Shown here: piece by piece, positions 17,530-28,200 of the stretch
How positions within the stretch are numbered: the first letter of the stretch is position 1
Layout: every line of letters starts with the position of its first letter
Assembly: GCA_965229715.1 (NCBI GenBank)
Contig: CBDDJL010000004.1
Coordinates: 930,001 to 994,000 of the forward strand
From: JAVJST01 sp965229715
GTDB lineage: Bacteria; Pseudomonadota; Alphaproteobacteria; Rhodospirillales; Casp-alpha2
DNA: 64,000 bases
Direction of reading: 5' to 3'
Program-made: the position numbers and the translations under genes
The notes under the pieces: generated by a model
What the model was told of the DNA's origin: nothing
The model's database searches: none
The model's input: the letters and a program-made list of their open reading frames with translations, nothing else

Positions 17530-19182
17530 TCAGATTGACGGCGGGACGTCGAAGCCGACGATGCGCACCGGCCGCTCGCGGCCTTTGACCGGCATCTCGT
17601 GGATCGTGAATGCGCCCGCATCGATACCGGCCTGCTCGAGGGTGCCGGCCGAAACACAGAGTTGCACGCCGAGTTCCTTCGTCATGGCTTCGAGACGGGC
17701 CGCGATATTCACGTTGTCGCCGAGCGCCGAGACGATCGGCGTCCGCGGCGGCCCCATGGAGCCGACGATGGCCTCGCCGAAATGAATGCCGATGCCGATC
17801 TTGAGGGGCTCGTCGAGTTCGTCGCCCAACCGTTCGGACAGTGCCGCGATGCGCCGAAGCATTGCGCCGGCGCCGCTCAGGGCGTCCCGGCACCCCGTCG
17901 CCGGATCCTTGTCGAGTCCGTACAAAGCCATCAATCCGTCGCCGTTGAACTGGGCATAATGGCCGTCGGTCTCGTCGAGTGCGAGCGACAGCTCGGCAAA
18001 GAACTGGTTGAGAATGAAGACCACGTCGAACGGCAGTCTGGCTTCCGATAGCTGGGTCGAGCCCCGCAGATCGACGAACAGGATGGCGACCTCGGTCTCC
18101 TCGCCCGTTTCATGACCCCGCCCAGGGCTGCCGGCCGGCGCCGGATCCTCGTGCGGCAACATGGCCGTCACCATGAGATCCGCCGTTGGCCGCAACTGAC
18201 AGGCGAGACGGACCGTGCCATCGTTGAGCCCGAGACGGTCCAGGACGCGCGCTTCGTCATCGTCCGGCGGATCGAGCTTGTCTCGGCCGGCGTCGACCCT
18301 GACCCGGCATGTCGAGCAACGCCCCCGTCCGCCGCAAACCGAGGCGTGACGCAATCCGGCGCCGCGAACGGTCTCCAGCACGGTAGCGCCGGGCACGACA
18401 GGGACGCTCACGTCGCCGGGCAGATAGCGAATCACCGGCACCGAACGGCGGATGGCGATACGGCGGCGCACCTCGCGAGCCAGCAACACGAGGGCCACGG
18501 CGGCGACGACCGCGTAACGGGCCGTCACTTCCACCCGGTTGACGAGATCGGCGATTTCCGGGCCGCGGCCGTAGGACGTTAACAGGGTGTCGAGCCAGCC
18601 ATCGATCTCTGCCAGTTCAAGGACCTCAACGCCGGCCGAGACGTACCCCGCGAGCGCCATCGCCGGCAGCAGCACGGCAAAGGACAATGCAACCGCCGTC
18701 CAGCGCGCGTATCCCCGTTTCAGCCGCAGCCACATATGCATGCCGATGCAACCGTGCACCCATGCCGCCAGAAGCCCGGCGACCTGGATGACGCCGTAGG
18801 ACGGCTTCAGGATCCAGAGAATCGCCATCGTGTACGAGTAATTACCCTTGAGGCCGACGATTTCGTCAGCGACACGGGTACCGGTAACGTGGGCCGCAAG
18901 CAGCATCGGGATGGCAAGACCGAGAAGCAGTTGGGCAAGTTCCCATGGCTTCAGCGTCAACTGGCGTCTCCGGTAAAGGCCGTAAAGCGCTAACGTCACG
19001 TGGGTCGTCAGCGCCGTTGCCAGAACGATGAGTCCGGCCTGATTGCGCCACGGCGCGGCGAGTACCCGGTTGGCGGCGTCCATGGCCTGCAGCGAGACGA
19101 TCCCGAAAGAATGATTGAGCAGATGGCTGACGACATAGACGAACAGGATCACGCCAGAACAGAGACGGATGCGTCCGATCAT
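17530..19182 (-). CDS. Membrane-anchored class III adenylate cyclase with heme-type anchor and 2Fe-2S domain (CyaC-like)
   Basis: 550 residues in three parts. Residues ~1-245 form about six membrane helices like the cytochrome b anchor of succinate dehydrogenase, with helix-borne His20, His24, His61, His98, His143 and His149 as candidate ligands for two hemes. Residues ~250-345 are a plant-type ferredoxin domain with Cys283, Cys289, Cys292 and Cys328. Residues ~360-548 are a class III cyclase: Asp371 and Asp415 bind metal, and GDNVNIAARLE supplies the transition-state residues. Gln411 stands where many adenylate cyclases have the adenine-choosing lysine. Rhizobial CyaC has a similar quinone-sensing diheme anchor. 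The likely job is to tie cAMP output to redox state of the respiratory chain. Monocistronic, reverse strand. Confidence 0.85.
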   Translation of the reverse strand: MIGRIRLCSGVILFVYVVSHLLNHSFGIVSLQAMDAANRVLAAPWRNQAGLIVLATALTTHVTLALYGLYRRRQLTLKPWELAQLLLGLAIPMLLAAHVTGTRVADEIVGLKGNYSYTMAILWILKPSYGVIQVAGLLAAWVHGCIGMHMWLRLKRGYARWTAVALSFAVLLPAMALAGYVSAGVEVLELAEIDGWLDTLLTSYGRGPEIADLVNRVEVTARYAVVAAVALVLLAREVRRRIAIRRSVPVIRYLPGDVSVPVVPGATVLETVRGAGLRHASVCGGRGRCSTCRVRVDAGRDKLDPPDDDEARVLDRLGLNDGTVRLACQLRPTADLMVTAMLPHEDPAPAGSPGRGHETGEETEVAILFVDLRGSTQLSEARLPFDVVFILNQFFAELSLALDETDGHYAQFNGDGLMALYGLDKDPATGCRDALSGAGAMLRRIAALSERLGDELDEPLKIGIGIHFGEAIVGSMGPPRTPIVSALGDNVNIAARLEAMTKELGVQLCVSAGTLEQAGIDAGAFTIHEMPVKGRERPVRIVGFDVPPSI

Positions 19183-19322
19183 GTCGGTCCTTTCCCGCAG
19201 GGTCGTCAGCTATCGAGAATCGTTCTCATGATACCCGCCGCACAGACGTTCGGACAGGCGTCGCAGGTCTGCAACCCCCACGAGGTTTGTTCTTGAACGC
19301 GACCTGTCCTATCATTCCCGTC

Positions 19323-19658
19323 ATGAGCAAGCTGATTGAAGCCAAGTATCCCATCGGCCAGCCGGTGAAGCACCGGATCTTCGGTTTTCGCGGCGTCGTA
19401 TTCGATGTCGATCCGGAGTTCGACAATACCGAGGAATGGTATCTCAGCATTCCGGAGGACATGCGTCCCCGCAAGGATCAGCCGTTTTATCATCTGTTTG
19501 CCGAGAACCACGACAAGTCGCCCTATATCGCTTACGTCTCGGAACAGAACCTGGTGCCCGACGACACGGACGAGCCGCCGATCAGCCATCCGGACATGGA
19601 GGTCTATTTCGAAGGCCTGTCCGGCGGGCGTTTCGTCAGCCGCGACAAAGCGAACTAA
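19323..19658 (+). CDS. hspQ: Heat shock protein HspQ
   Basis: 111 residues. HspQ (YccV) is a small hemimethylated-DNA-binding/Lon-specificity-enhancing protein in E. coli. The family pattern is clear: YPIGQPVKHRIFGFRGVVFDVDPEFDNTEEWY, then DQPFYHLFAENHD and YVSEQNLVPDD. ATG 19323 fits the family start; an in-frame start 36 bases earlier lacks support. It is alone on the forward strand, divergent from the cyclase, and its stop faces the convergent aminotransferase-fold gene 13 bp away. A heat-shock promoter was not clearly seen upstream. Confidence 0.9.
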   Translation: MSKLIEAKYPIGQPVKHRIFGFRGVVFDVDPEFDNTEEWYLSIPEDMRPRKDQPFYHLFAENHDKSPYIAYVSEQNLVPDDTDEPPISHPDMEVYFEGLSGGRFVSRDKAN

Positions 19659-19671
19659 GCCCGCGAACGCA

Positions 19672-20853
19672 TCAGTCTCCGGCGATCTCCGCAACCGCCG
19701 CAACGGTCCGGTCGACCTCGTCTTCGGTATTGTAGTAGTGCACCGACGTGCGAACGATTTCCTCCAGATCGCGCGCCGTCATGTCGAGATACGTGCTGGA
19801 GCGCACCGAAACCGTTGAGTTGATGCGCCGGTTCCAGAGTTGCCGCCGGACGTCCGCTGCCGCTCGGCCGTCGACCGTGAACGTACACAACCCCGACTTC
19901 CGCGCACCGATATCCGTGACCCGAACGCCGTCAACGGCTGCAAGCCCATCCCGAAGCCGTGCCGCCAGCACCTGGACCCGCGTCTCGATTTCGTCGAGAC
20001 CGACCGCCAACGCATAATCGACGGCAACGCCGAGCGCGATGTTGCCGGCGAAGGCCTTTTCGAAATTCTCGAATCGTCGGGCGTCGGCGCGAATGTCGTA
20101 GCTTTCAGGACCCGTCCAAACCGCGGCGAACATGTCGATGAACGCCGGCTCGATACGCTCGATCCACTCTTTTCGAGCATACAGGAACCCTGTCCCGCGC
20201 GGGCCGCGCAGATACTTCCGACCGGTCGCCGACAGAAAATCGCAGCCGATCTGCTCGACATCGAGCGGCATCTGCCCAACCGATTGGCAGGCGTCGAGGA
20301 TATAAGGAATGCCGGCAGCACGCGCGACCCGGCCGATTTCGGCAGCCGGGTTGATCAGCCCCCCGTTTGTCGGGACATGGGTCACGGCGATCAGTTTCGT
20401 GCGCTCGTCGATACGGCTCTCCAACGCACTAACATCGAGGCTTCCGTCGGCGCCGCTCGGCACGTGCTCGATCACCAGTCCGCGTTGCCGAGCGACTTGC
20501 AGGAACGCCAGATAATTGCTCGCATACTCCGCTTCGGCCGTGAGGATCTTGTCACCTTCCTGCAACGTCGCCGCATAGCCGTAAAACACCATGTCCCACG
20601 CCCGTGTCGCATTTTCGATCAGGGCGATTTCCGACGCATCGCAGTTCAGCATGCGCGCCAACGCCCGGTAGGTGTTCTCGAACGCCTCGTCTTGTTGCTC
20701 GATAGCCCGATAGCCACCGATTTCCGCCTCGAGATCGAGATGCGTTTTCATGGCGTCGACAACGCACGACGGCGGTAAAGCCGAGCCTGCGTTGTCGAAG
20801 TGAATGAGGTTTTCGACGGCGGGCGTATCCTGGCGCAGGCGCTCGATATCCAT
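19672..20853 (-). CDS. Class V aminotransferase-fold PLP enzyme
   Basis: 393 residues, a full-length fold-type I enzyme of class V (cysteine desulfurase, isopenicillin-N epimerase and ergothioneine lyase relatives). The PLP lysine lies in SATGRKYLRGPRGTGFLY; the cofactor aspartate is in ILDACQSVGQ; N-terminal IHFDNAGSALPP is the usual opening. There is no obvious desulfurase active cysteine loop near residue 330, which favours a lyase or epimerase over IscS/SufS. The start has AAGGAGAACG upstream. No operon partner on this strand, so the substrate is open. The gene ends facing hspQ and starts back to back with tsaE. Confidence 0.82.
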   Translation of the reverse strand: MDIERLRQDTPAVENLIHFDNAGSALPPSCVVDAMKTHLDLEAEIGGYRAIEQQDEAFENTYRALARMLNCDASEIALIENATRAWDMVFYGYAATLQEGDKILTAEAEYASNYLAFLQVARQRGLVIEHVPSGADGSLDVSALESRIDERTKLIAVTHVPTNGGLINPAAEIGRVARAAGIPYILDACQSVGQMPLDVEQIGCDFLSATGRKYLRGPRGTGFLYARKEWIERIEPAFIDMFAAVWTGPESYDIRADARRFENFEKAFAGNIALGVAVDYALAVGLDEIETRVQVLAARLRDGLAAVDGVRVTDIGARKSGLCTFTVDGRAAADVRRQLWNRRINSTVSVRSSTYLDMTARDLEEIVRTSVHYYNTEDEVDRTVAAVAEIAGD

Positions 20854-20991
20854 GACGTTCTCCTTTTCCGCACTCTGGGTAGCAACAGGGCGGCGATGAC
20901 ATCAAGCGCCGGATTGTACCCTTTGGCCGAACCCGGCATCTTGCCGTCTTCCTATCTTGTCCGGCATCCGGCCCGAGGTTACAACCGGCTC

Positions 20992-21480
20992 ATGACGACC
21001 GTGCAATTCGATCTCGCCGACGAAGCGGCAACCCGCGCATTGGGTGCGGCCCTGGCCGGCGTCTCGGAAGCGGGCGACGTCATTCTGCTGGACGGCGATC
21101 TCGGCGCCGGCAAGACGGCGCTCGCGCGTGGTTTCATTCAGGCGGCAGTCGGCGACACGATCGATGTGCCGAGCCCAACCTTCACCCTGGTGCAGGATTA
21201 TGATGCGCCGAACGTCGTCATTCATCATTTCGATCTCTACAGGCTGGAGCACCCGGACGAGTTGATCGAGATCGGGCTCGAAGACGCCCTGGCCGACGGC
21301 ATTTCGTTGTTCGAATGGCCCGACAGGCTGGGCCCCTGGCGTCCTGGAAATGCATTGACGGTGCGACTTTCCGTCGTTGGCAGGGGACGGACCGCAACCA
21401 TCGAAACCCCGCCGAAAATCTGGGACCAACGTCTGACATCGCTGACAGAGTCGGTTACACTGGCCGTCTCGGACGCCTAG
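20992..21480 (+). CDS. tsaE: tRNA threonylcarbamoyladenosine biosynthesis ATPase TsaE
   Basis: 162 residues. TsaE is the small P-loop ATPase that works with TsaB, TsaD and TsaC to make the t6A base at position 37 of ANN-decoding tRNAs. The Walker A loop is DLGAGKTALARGF; SPTFTLVQDYD and HHFDLYRLEHPDEL are characteristic family runs. ATG 20992 gives the normal start; the in-frame upstream extension to 20800 is not coding-like. murU starts 19 bp after the stop. In many alphaproteobacteria amgK sits between tsaE and murU; here it does not. Confidence 0.95.
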   Translation: MTTVQFDLADEAATRALGAALAGVSEAGDVILLDGDLGAGKTALARGFIQAAVGDTIDVPSPTFTLVQDYDAPNVVIHHFDLYRLEHPDELIEIGLEDALADGISLFEWPDRLGPWRPGNALTVRLSVVGRGRTATIETPPKIWDQRLTSLTESVTLAVSDA

Positions 21481-21499
21481 CAAAAAGATTCGCGCGCCC

Positions 21500-22303
21500 A
21501 TGCCGTCTCAGGACCACCCCGGCCACATCAACGTCGCCATCGCCCCGAACACATCGGGCCGGCACATTCGTCAGGCCATGATTCTCGCCGCCGGGCTTGG
21601 CGAGCGCATGCGGCCGCTTACGGATACGCTGCCGAAACCGATGCTGCCTATCGCCGAGCGACCGATCATCGACCGTATCATCGACGATCTCGAGCGCGGC
21701 GGCATCGAACGTGTCGTCGTCAATACGTTTTATCTGCCCGATGCGATCGAGGATCACCTGTCGAAACGATCGGCTCCCGAGATCGTCTTTTCCCGCGAGG
21801 AAACGCGACTCGAAACCGGCGGCGGTATCCTCAATGCGCTCGACTATTTTGACGGCAAGCCGTTTTTCGTCATCAACGGCGATACGCTATGGCTCGACGG
21901 ACCGACGCCGACTCTCGACCGGCTCGAAACCCTGTGGGACGCAGACCGGATGGACGCACTCCTTTTGCTGCACGAGACGGTCGATGCCTACGGTTACGAT
22001 GGCAGAGGCGATTTCACGGTCACGCCCGAGGGCCTGCTGGCTAGGCGGCCGGAAATGGAAATCACGCCTTACGTCTTCACCGGCACCCAGATCGTCCAAC
22101 CGGCGATGTTCGACAGCGTCAAGTCCCGCAAGGGCGAGGCGTTCTCCATGAATATCCTGTTCGATCACGCCATCGCCGAGGGCCGGCTCCATGGCATCAT
22201 TCACGATGGCGAGTGGTTCCATATCGGCACCCCGGACGGCCTCGAGGAGGTCGAGGAATTCATGCGCGACCCGTTCCCCGGCGTTGAGCATCGCTCCACA
22301 TGA
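21500..22303 (+). CDS. murU: N-acetylmuramate alpha-1-phosphate uridylyltransferase-like protein
   Basis: 267 residues. Nucleotidyltransferase of the sugar-nucleotide family: AMILAAGLGERMRPLTDTLPKPMLPI is the nucleotide-binding opening, followed by NGDTLW and FHIGTPDGLEE near the end. MurU makes UDP-MurNAc from MurNAc-1-phosphate in the cell-wall recycling path that makes some bacteria fosfomycin tolerant. The N-terminal ~25 residues before HIRQAMILAAG are extra, so a later start is possible. The kinase AmgK, normally encoded beside it, is absent from the window, so its substrate may come from elsewhere in the genome. The stop overlaps addB by four bases. Confidence 0.87.
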   Translation: MPSQDHPGHINVAIAPNTSGRHIRQAMILAAGLGERMRPLTDTLPKPMLPIAERPIIDRIIDDLERGGIERVVVNTFYLPDAIEDHLSKRSAPEIVFSREETRLETGGGILNALDYFDGKPFFVINGDTLWLDGPTPTLDRLETLWDADRMDALLLLHETVDAYGYDGRGDFTVTPEGLLARRPEMEITPYVFTGTQIVQPAMFDSVKSRKGEAFSMNILFDHAIAEGRLHGIIHDGEWFHIGTPDGLEEVEEFMRDPFPGVEHRST

Positions 22304-25299
22304 CAACGGCCGGCACGCTGCACGGCCTTTTCACGATTTCCGCCGACAGACCGTTCGTCGACGACCTCGCCGCCGCTATCCTGGCGGATGCCGATCGCGA
22401 CCCGCTGGCGCTGGCGCGCTACCGAATCCTGCTGCCAACCCGGCGGGCTTGCCGCAGCCTGCGCGAGGCGTTTCTGCGGCTCGGTGGCGGTCGTCCCGCA
22501 TTGCTGCCGCGTATGTCGCCGATCGGCGATGTCGACGAAGACGATCTGATTCTCGAAATCGAGGGCAGCCTCGGCGCGGCAACGCCGGACATTCCGCCGG
22601 CGATAAGCGGCCTTAAACGCCAACTGATTCTGACAAAGCTCGTCAACCAACGCGACCCGAACGCGAGCCCCGAACAATGCGCGCTGCTCGCCCAGGAGCT
22701 TGCCCGGCTGATCGATCAGGTGGCCACCGAGCGGCTCGATTTCGCCGATCTCGAAACCCTCGTCGAGGCGGACTACGCCGAACACTGGCAACACGTTTTA
22801 ACATTCCTGCATATCGTGACCGAGAACTGGCCGGCCATTCTCGCCGAGCAGGGCGTGCTCGACCCTGCAGAACGGCGCAACCGGCTGCTCGAAGCGCAAA
22901 CTGCGCTCTGGCAACACGAACCACCGGCGGGTCCCGTAATCGCGGCCGGTTCCACGGGTTCGATCCCGGCGACGGCCGACCTTCTCGCCGTTGTCGCCGG
23001 CCTGCCGACGGGCGCCGTCGTGTTGCCCGGTCTCGACCGTTCCCTGCCGGATAAGGCCTGGCAATCGCTGGGCGAAGGCCATGCACAGTCGGGGCTCGCA
23101 CGGTTGCTGAAACGCCTCGGCGTATCCCGCGACGACGTCACCGACTGGCCGCGTCCCGACAACGCCGGCGACATCCGGCAAGGGCGCAGCGCGGTCTTAA
23201 GCCGCGCGCTGATGCCGGCGGAAGCCATCGACGGCCCTGTAACGAATGACGGCATCGACGAAGATGCGCTCACCGGTGTGATGCGGATCGACTGCCCCAA
23301 TCCCGTGCGCGAGGCGGAGGTCGTCGCACTGATCATGCGCGAGACCCTTGAGACACCGAACCAGACCGCCGCTCTGGTTTCCCCGGACCGCCAACTCGCC
23401 CGGCGGGTTGCCGCGGAACTACAGCGCTGGGATATCGATGTCGACGATTCCGCCGGCCAGCCCCTGGCATCGACGGTGCCGGGCGTCTTCATGCGGCTCA
23501 CCGCGTCGCTGCTGACGGACGATTTCGGCCCGGTTCCGTTGCTGAGCGTCCTCAAGCATCCGCTGGCGGCCGGCGGTATCGCGCCGGCGTCGTTCAGGGC
23601 CAATGCCCGGCGGCTCGAACGTGCCGTCCTGCGGGGGCCGCGGCCGGCGCCGGGCTGGGACAGTTTGGCCCGCGATATCGATGCCGGCAAACCGGACCTC
23701 ATCGACTGGGTGCGCGGCCTGGGGGACATGACCGCGCCGCTCTCGACGGTCGCGGACAACGAACGCGCCTCGCTGCGCGATCTCGTCCGCGCGCACGTCG
23801 AGACGGCCGAGGCGCTAAGCGCCACGGATACGGAACCAGGCGCAGCGCTGTTGTGGTCCGGCGACGCGGGCGACGCGCTCGCGGCCTTCTTTGCTGAGCT
23901 TGGCGAAGATGCCGCCCTGCTCGACGATATGCGGCCCCAGGAGTACGCGGCTCTTCTCGAAACCATGATGCAGGGCCGCGTTGTCCGGCCCCGCTACGGT
24001 CGCCACCCGAGGCTCAACATCTGGGGCCCGCTCGAAGCCCGCCTGCAGCACGCCGATGTGATGATCCTCGGCGGGCTCAACGAAGGCTCCTGGCCGCTCG
24101 ATCCGGATCCCGGACCGTGGATGAGCCGCCCGATGATGGCGGCCTTCGGTCTGCCGCCGCCGGAGCGCCGCATCGGGCTGTCGGCCCACGATTTCACGCA
24201 GGCCTTTGCCGCGCCGAAGATCGTGCTGACCCGCTCGGCACGGGCGGAAGGCGCACCGACGGTCGCTACGCGCTGGCTGCAACGGCTCGAGGTCCAGGTC
24301 GAGAATGCCGCCTTCGCTGACGCCCTGAAGCCCGATACGCGTTATCTTGGCCTCGCCGAAGCGCTCGACCGTCCGGCGGACGACGAGATCATCCGGAATC
24401 CAACCGGCCCGGAACCGCGGCCCCCGGTGGAACATCGGCCGACGTCGCTCTCTGTCACGCGGGTCGAGACCTGGCTACGCGATCCCTACGCGATCTATGC
24501 GCGTTACATGCTGTCCCTGAAACCGCTCGATCCCGTCGATGCGGAACCGACGGCCGCGGAGCGCGGCAGCCTGATCCATGAGGCGCTCGAGTTGTTCCTC
24601 GAAGATCACCGCGAAGCTTTGCCCGACGATGCGGAGGATCGCCTCATCGCGATTGGCCGCACGGTGTTTGCGAACGACTGGCATCGTGAGGGCGTTCGAA
24701 CCTTCTGGTGGCCGCGGTTTCTCAAGGTGGCGGCATGGTTCGTCCGGCAGGAGCGCCGCTGGCGTGCACGCGGCGCAACGCCCTGGCTCATCGAGGCCAA
24801 CGGCGTGATGGCGGTCGATGGCGATTTCCGTCTGACCGCCAAAGCGGACCGCATTGACCGGCTGGCGACGGGTGCGCTTGCCATCATCGATTACAAGACC
24901 GGCCAGCCGCCGGGCATTCGCGAGGTCGAGGTCGGCCTCGCACCGCAACTGCCGCTCGAGGCCGCAATCGCCGCGACCGGCGGATTCAAGGGCATGAACG
25001 GCGCTGGCGCGGAAACCGAGCGACTCGACTACTGGCATTTGAGCGGCGGGCGCGTGCCCGGTTTCGTACGCGACGTCTCAAAGAATGTGCCGGCCCCGGA
25101 ACTGGGGAAGGACGCACTGGGCAACCTGCGCAAATATGTGACCCGGTTTCGGGATCCAAACACGCCCTATATCTCCCGCCGCCGCCCGAAACGGCACGAT
25201 CTGGTCGGCGATTACGACCATCTGGCCCGGGTCAAGGAATGGGCGAAGGCCGACGACCGCACCGACGGGGCGGATACCGATGGCGGGGACGAACGATGA
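22300..25299 (+). CDS. addB: Double-strand break repair protein AddB
   Basis: 999 residues, the usual alphaproteobacterial AddB size. AddAB processes DNA ends for RecA loading. AddB has a helicase-like N-terminal part without a good ATP-binding loop (ILLPTRRACRSLREAF) and a C-terminal RecB-type nuclease with IDYKTGQPPG, where Asp and Lys are catalytic, at about residue 865. LNEGSWPLDPDPGPWMSRPM is a typical family run. It begins inside the murU stop and ends overlapping addA (ATGA), so the three genes form a tight operon with tsaE upstream. Confidence 0.94.
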   Translation: MTTAGTLHGLFTISADRPFVDDLAAAILADADRDPLALARYRILLPTRRACRSLREAFLRLGGGRPALLPRMSPIGDVDEDDLILEIEGSLGAATPDIPPAISGLKRQLILTKLVNQRDPNASPEQCALLAQELARLIDQVATERLDFADLETLVEADYAEHWQHVLTFLHIVTENWPAILAEQGVLDPAERRNRLLEAQTALWQHEPPAGPVIAAGSTGSIPATADLLAVVAGLPTGAVVLPGLDRSLPDKAWQSLGEGHAQSGLARLLKRLGVSRDDVTDWPRPDNAGDIRQGRSAVLSRALMPAEAIDGPVTNDGIDEDALTGVMRIDCPNPVREAEVVALIMRETLETPNQTAALVSPDRQLARRVAAELQRWDIDVDDSAGQPLASTVPGVFMRLTASLLTDDFGPVPLLSVLKHPLAAGGIAPASFRANARRLERAVLRGPRPAPGWDSLARDIDAGKPDLIDWVRGLGDMTAPLSTVADNERASLRDLVRAHVETAEALSATDTEPGAALLWSGDAGDALAAFFAELGEDAALLDDMRPQEYAALLETMMQGRVVRPRYGRHPRLNIWGPLEARLQHADVMILGGLNEGSWPLDPDPGPWMSRPMMAAFGLPPPERRIGLSAHDFTQAFAAPKIVLTRSARAEGAPTVATRWLQRLEVQVENAAFADALKPDTRYLGLAEALDRPADDEIIRNPTGPEPRPPVEHRPTSLSVTRVETWLRDPYAIYARYMLSLKPLDPVDAEPTAAERGSLIHEALELFLEDHREALPDDAEDRLIAIGRTVFANDWHREGVRTFWWPRFLKVAAWFVRQERRWRARGATPWLIEANGVMAVDGDFRLTAKADRIDRLATGALAIIDYKTGQPPGIREVEVGLAPQLPLEAAIAATGGFKGMNGAGAETERLDYWHLSGGRVPGFVRDVSKNVPAPELGKDALGNLRKYVTRFRDPNTPYISRRRPKRHDLVGDYDHLARVKEWAKADDRTDGADTDGGDER

Positions 25300-28200
25300 G
25301 CGACGCGACCGCACACGCTGCGGACAGCGCCAGCGCGCGTCAACGCGAAGCCGCCGACCCGGCGCACTCCGCCTGGGTTTCGGCCAACGCCGGCACCGGC
25401 AAAACCCGGGTGCTGACCGATCGTATCGCGCGGTTGTTGCTGCGCCGGGTGCGCCCGGAAAAGATTCTCTGCCTGACCTATACCAAGGCGGCCGCGGCGG
25501 AGATGAAGAACCGCATCACGGACCGGCTCGGCGAGTGGGCCGGCATGGACGATGCCGGCCTGCGAGTGGCATTGAGCGAATTGATCGGCGGCGATCCCGC
25601 GCCCGACGACTTGAGACGGGCGCGCCGCCTGTTCGCAGCGACGCTCGATGCGCCCGGCGGCGGCGTTAACGTGAACACCATTCACGCATTCTGCCAGTCC
25701 CTGCTCGCCCGTTTCCCCGTCGAGGCCGGCATTCCGCCGCACGCACAGGTCATGGACGAACGCGAGGCCACGGCATTGCAGCGCGAAGCGCAGCAACGCA
25801 TCTTCCGGCGCATCGCGCTCGGCAACGACGATGACACCCGACTGACGGCGGCGCTTTCGTACCTTGCGGGATATCTCCAACCGGACGATTTCTCCGATCT
25901 GATCCGCAAGCTTCTCGGTTCCGGCCGGCGCTTCCAACACGCGCTCGACGTCTACGGCGGCGGCGACGGCGTGATCGTCGAGATATGCCGGACAATGGGC
26001 GTCAGCCTTGAAGAGACCGAGGACACCATCGTCAACGCGGCCTGCGAAGACACCGCCTTCGATGCAGAAGGACTTCTCCGCGTCGCCGAGATCCTTGCCA
26101 GCGGCAACAAGACGGAACAGAGCCACGCGCCGACGATCCGCGCCTGGCTCGACGCCTCGCCCGGCGACCGCGCAGGGGACCTCTGGCCGGGGTATCTCGG
26201 CGTGTATCTGACAGGAACCGGCTCGCCGCGATCGGACCGCAGCCTGATCGCCAAGGCGACCATGCAGGCGCATCCGGATGTGGATCGCGCGATCCATGCC
26301 GAACAGGACCGGATCGCCGCCATCGACCAGCGGCTCCGCGCCGTTCGGACGACGACCGGCACGCGCCACCTGGTGATCATCGGTGCCGCGCTGGTCGCCG
26401 CCTACGAAGCCATCAAGCGCGAGCGCGCGCTGCTCGACTACGACGATCTCATTTACAAGGCGCTTGGTTTGCTTGAAAACGACAAGGCCGTTTCCTGGGT
26501 GCATTACAAACTCGACGGCGGCATCGATCACATTCTCGTCGATGAGGCGCAGGACACCAGCCCGCCGCAGTGGGACATCATCAAGAATCTCAGTCTCGAA
26601 ATGTTTTCCGGCCAAGGGGTGCGCGAGGAAGACACCGGCGATCCGGACGGCATGCCGGCCCGTTCGATGTTCGCGGTTGGTGACGAGAAACAGTCGATCT
26701 ACAGCTTCCAGGGCGCCGACCCCGACGAGTTCGGCGCGGCGCGCGACTGGTTCCGCGAACGTGCCGAGGGTATCGACAAGTCGCTGCGCACCGTCGAATT
26801 GAACCAATCGTTCCGCTCGACGCAGCCGGTCCTCTCAACGGTCGACGAGGTCTTCATGCGCGATGCCGCCCGCGCCGGCGTCGTCGACGGCGATGCCGAG
26901 CTTCGTCACCTGCCGTTCCGCCACGACCACGCGGGTGCCGTCGAACTCTGGCCGGCGATCGAAAAGCACGATGCGGCGGACGAAAACCCCTGGCTGCCGG
27001 TCGACGACCCCGGCGAGGCAAGCCCGCTGGCGCAGACGGCGGATCGCATCGCGCGAACGATCCGGAGTTGGATCGACGACAGACAAATGCTTCCTTCGCG
27101 CGGCCGGCCAATCGACGCCGGCGACATCATGATTCTTGTCGAACGGCGCACCCAGTTCGCCGAAGAGATGGTCAAGCGCCTGAAGCATTACGGGATCGAC
27201 GTTGCCGGCGCCGACCGTATGAAACTGACCGAGCAGCTTGCCGTCATGGACCTGATGGCGGCAGCCCATGCGGCGCTGCTGATCGACGACGATTTGACCC
27301 TGGCCACGGTCCTGAAGGGACCTTTCGTGGACATGAGCGAGGACGACCTCTATGTCCTTGCCCACGGGCGGTCGGGCCGGCTGTGGCAGGCGCTCAAGGA
27401 CCGCGCCGCTGAAGATCCCGCCGGTCCCTGGGCTGCGGCTCAGGACACCATCGACGAAATCCGGGCTCGCGCGGATACCCTGTCGCCGTTCGAGTTCTTC
27501 GCCGTCCTGCTTGGCCCCGCAGGCGGGCGACGGCGTCTCTATGCGCGGTTCGGTCATGAGGCCGGCGACCCGATCGACGAGTTCCTGGACTATGCGCTGG
27601 TGTACGAACGCACCCATGCGCCGTCGCTGCAGGGCTTTCTGCGCTGGGTCGAGGGCGGCGCGAACGAAATCAAGCGCGATATGGAGGTCGTCAACCGCGC
27701 CGTACGGGTGATGACCGTGCACGGCGCCAAGGGGCTCGAGGCGCCGGTGGTCATTCTACCCGACACCTGCGGCGACAACACCAAACGCAAAACGCCGGCG
27801 ATTTTCTGGGCGGAAGCCGGCGGCGGCCCGCCCATACCGATCTGGCCCGGCGCCAGCGGCAATCACACCGAAGCGATTGCCGATCTCAAGAACGCGGCGG
27901 AATCGGACGCAGCGGCGGAGAACCACCGACTGCTCTACGTCGCCATGACGCGTGCCCGCGACCGGCTGCACGTGACCGGTTGGGAACGCGGCAAGAAGGC
28001 AAAAAGCGCCGAGCATGGGCGGGCGGAAGGATCATGGTACGAGCTGATTCGTCCCGTTCTCGAAGAACTTCCCGCAAGCGAAATCTTCGATGCGCCCGGC
28101 GGGGAAGGGCGCCGGTTGACGTCGCCACAGGTCGCCGAGCCCGAACGGGACGATACCGACGCGGCCTTCCGTCCGGAGCCCCGCGATTCCGAACCCTGGA

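Noticed and set aside
25212..26807. 531-residue reverse frame over addA
   Set aside because: Antisense of the helicase core, which shows all motifs on the forward strand.
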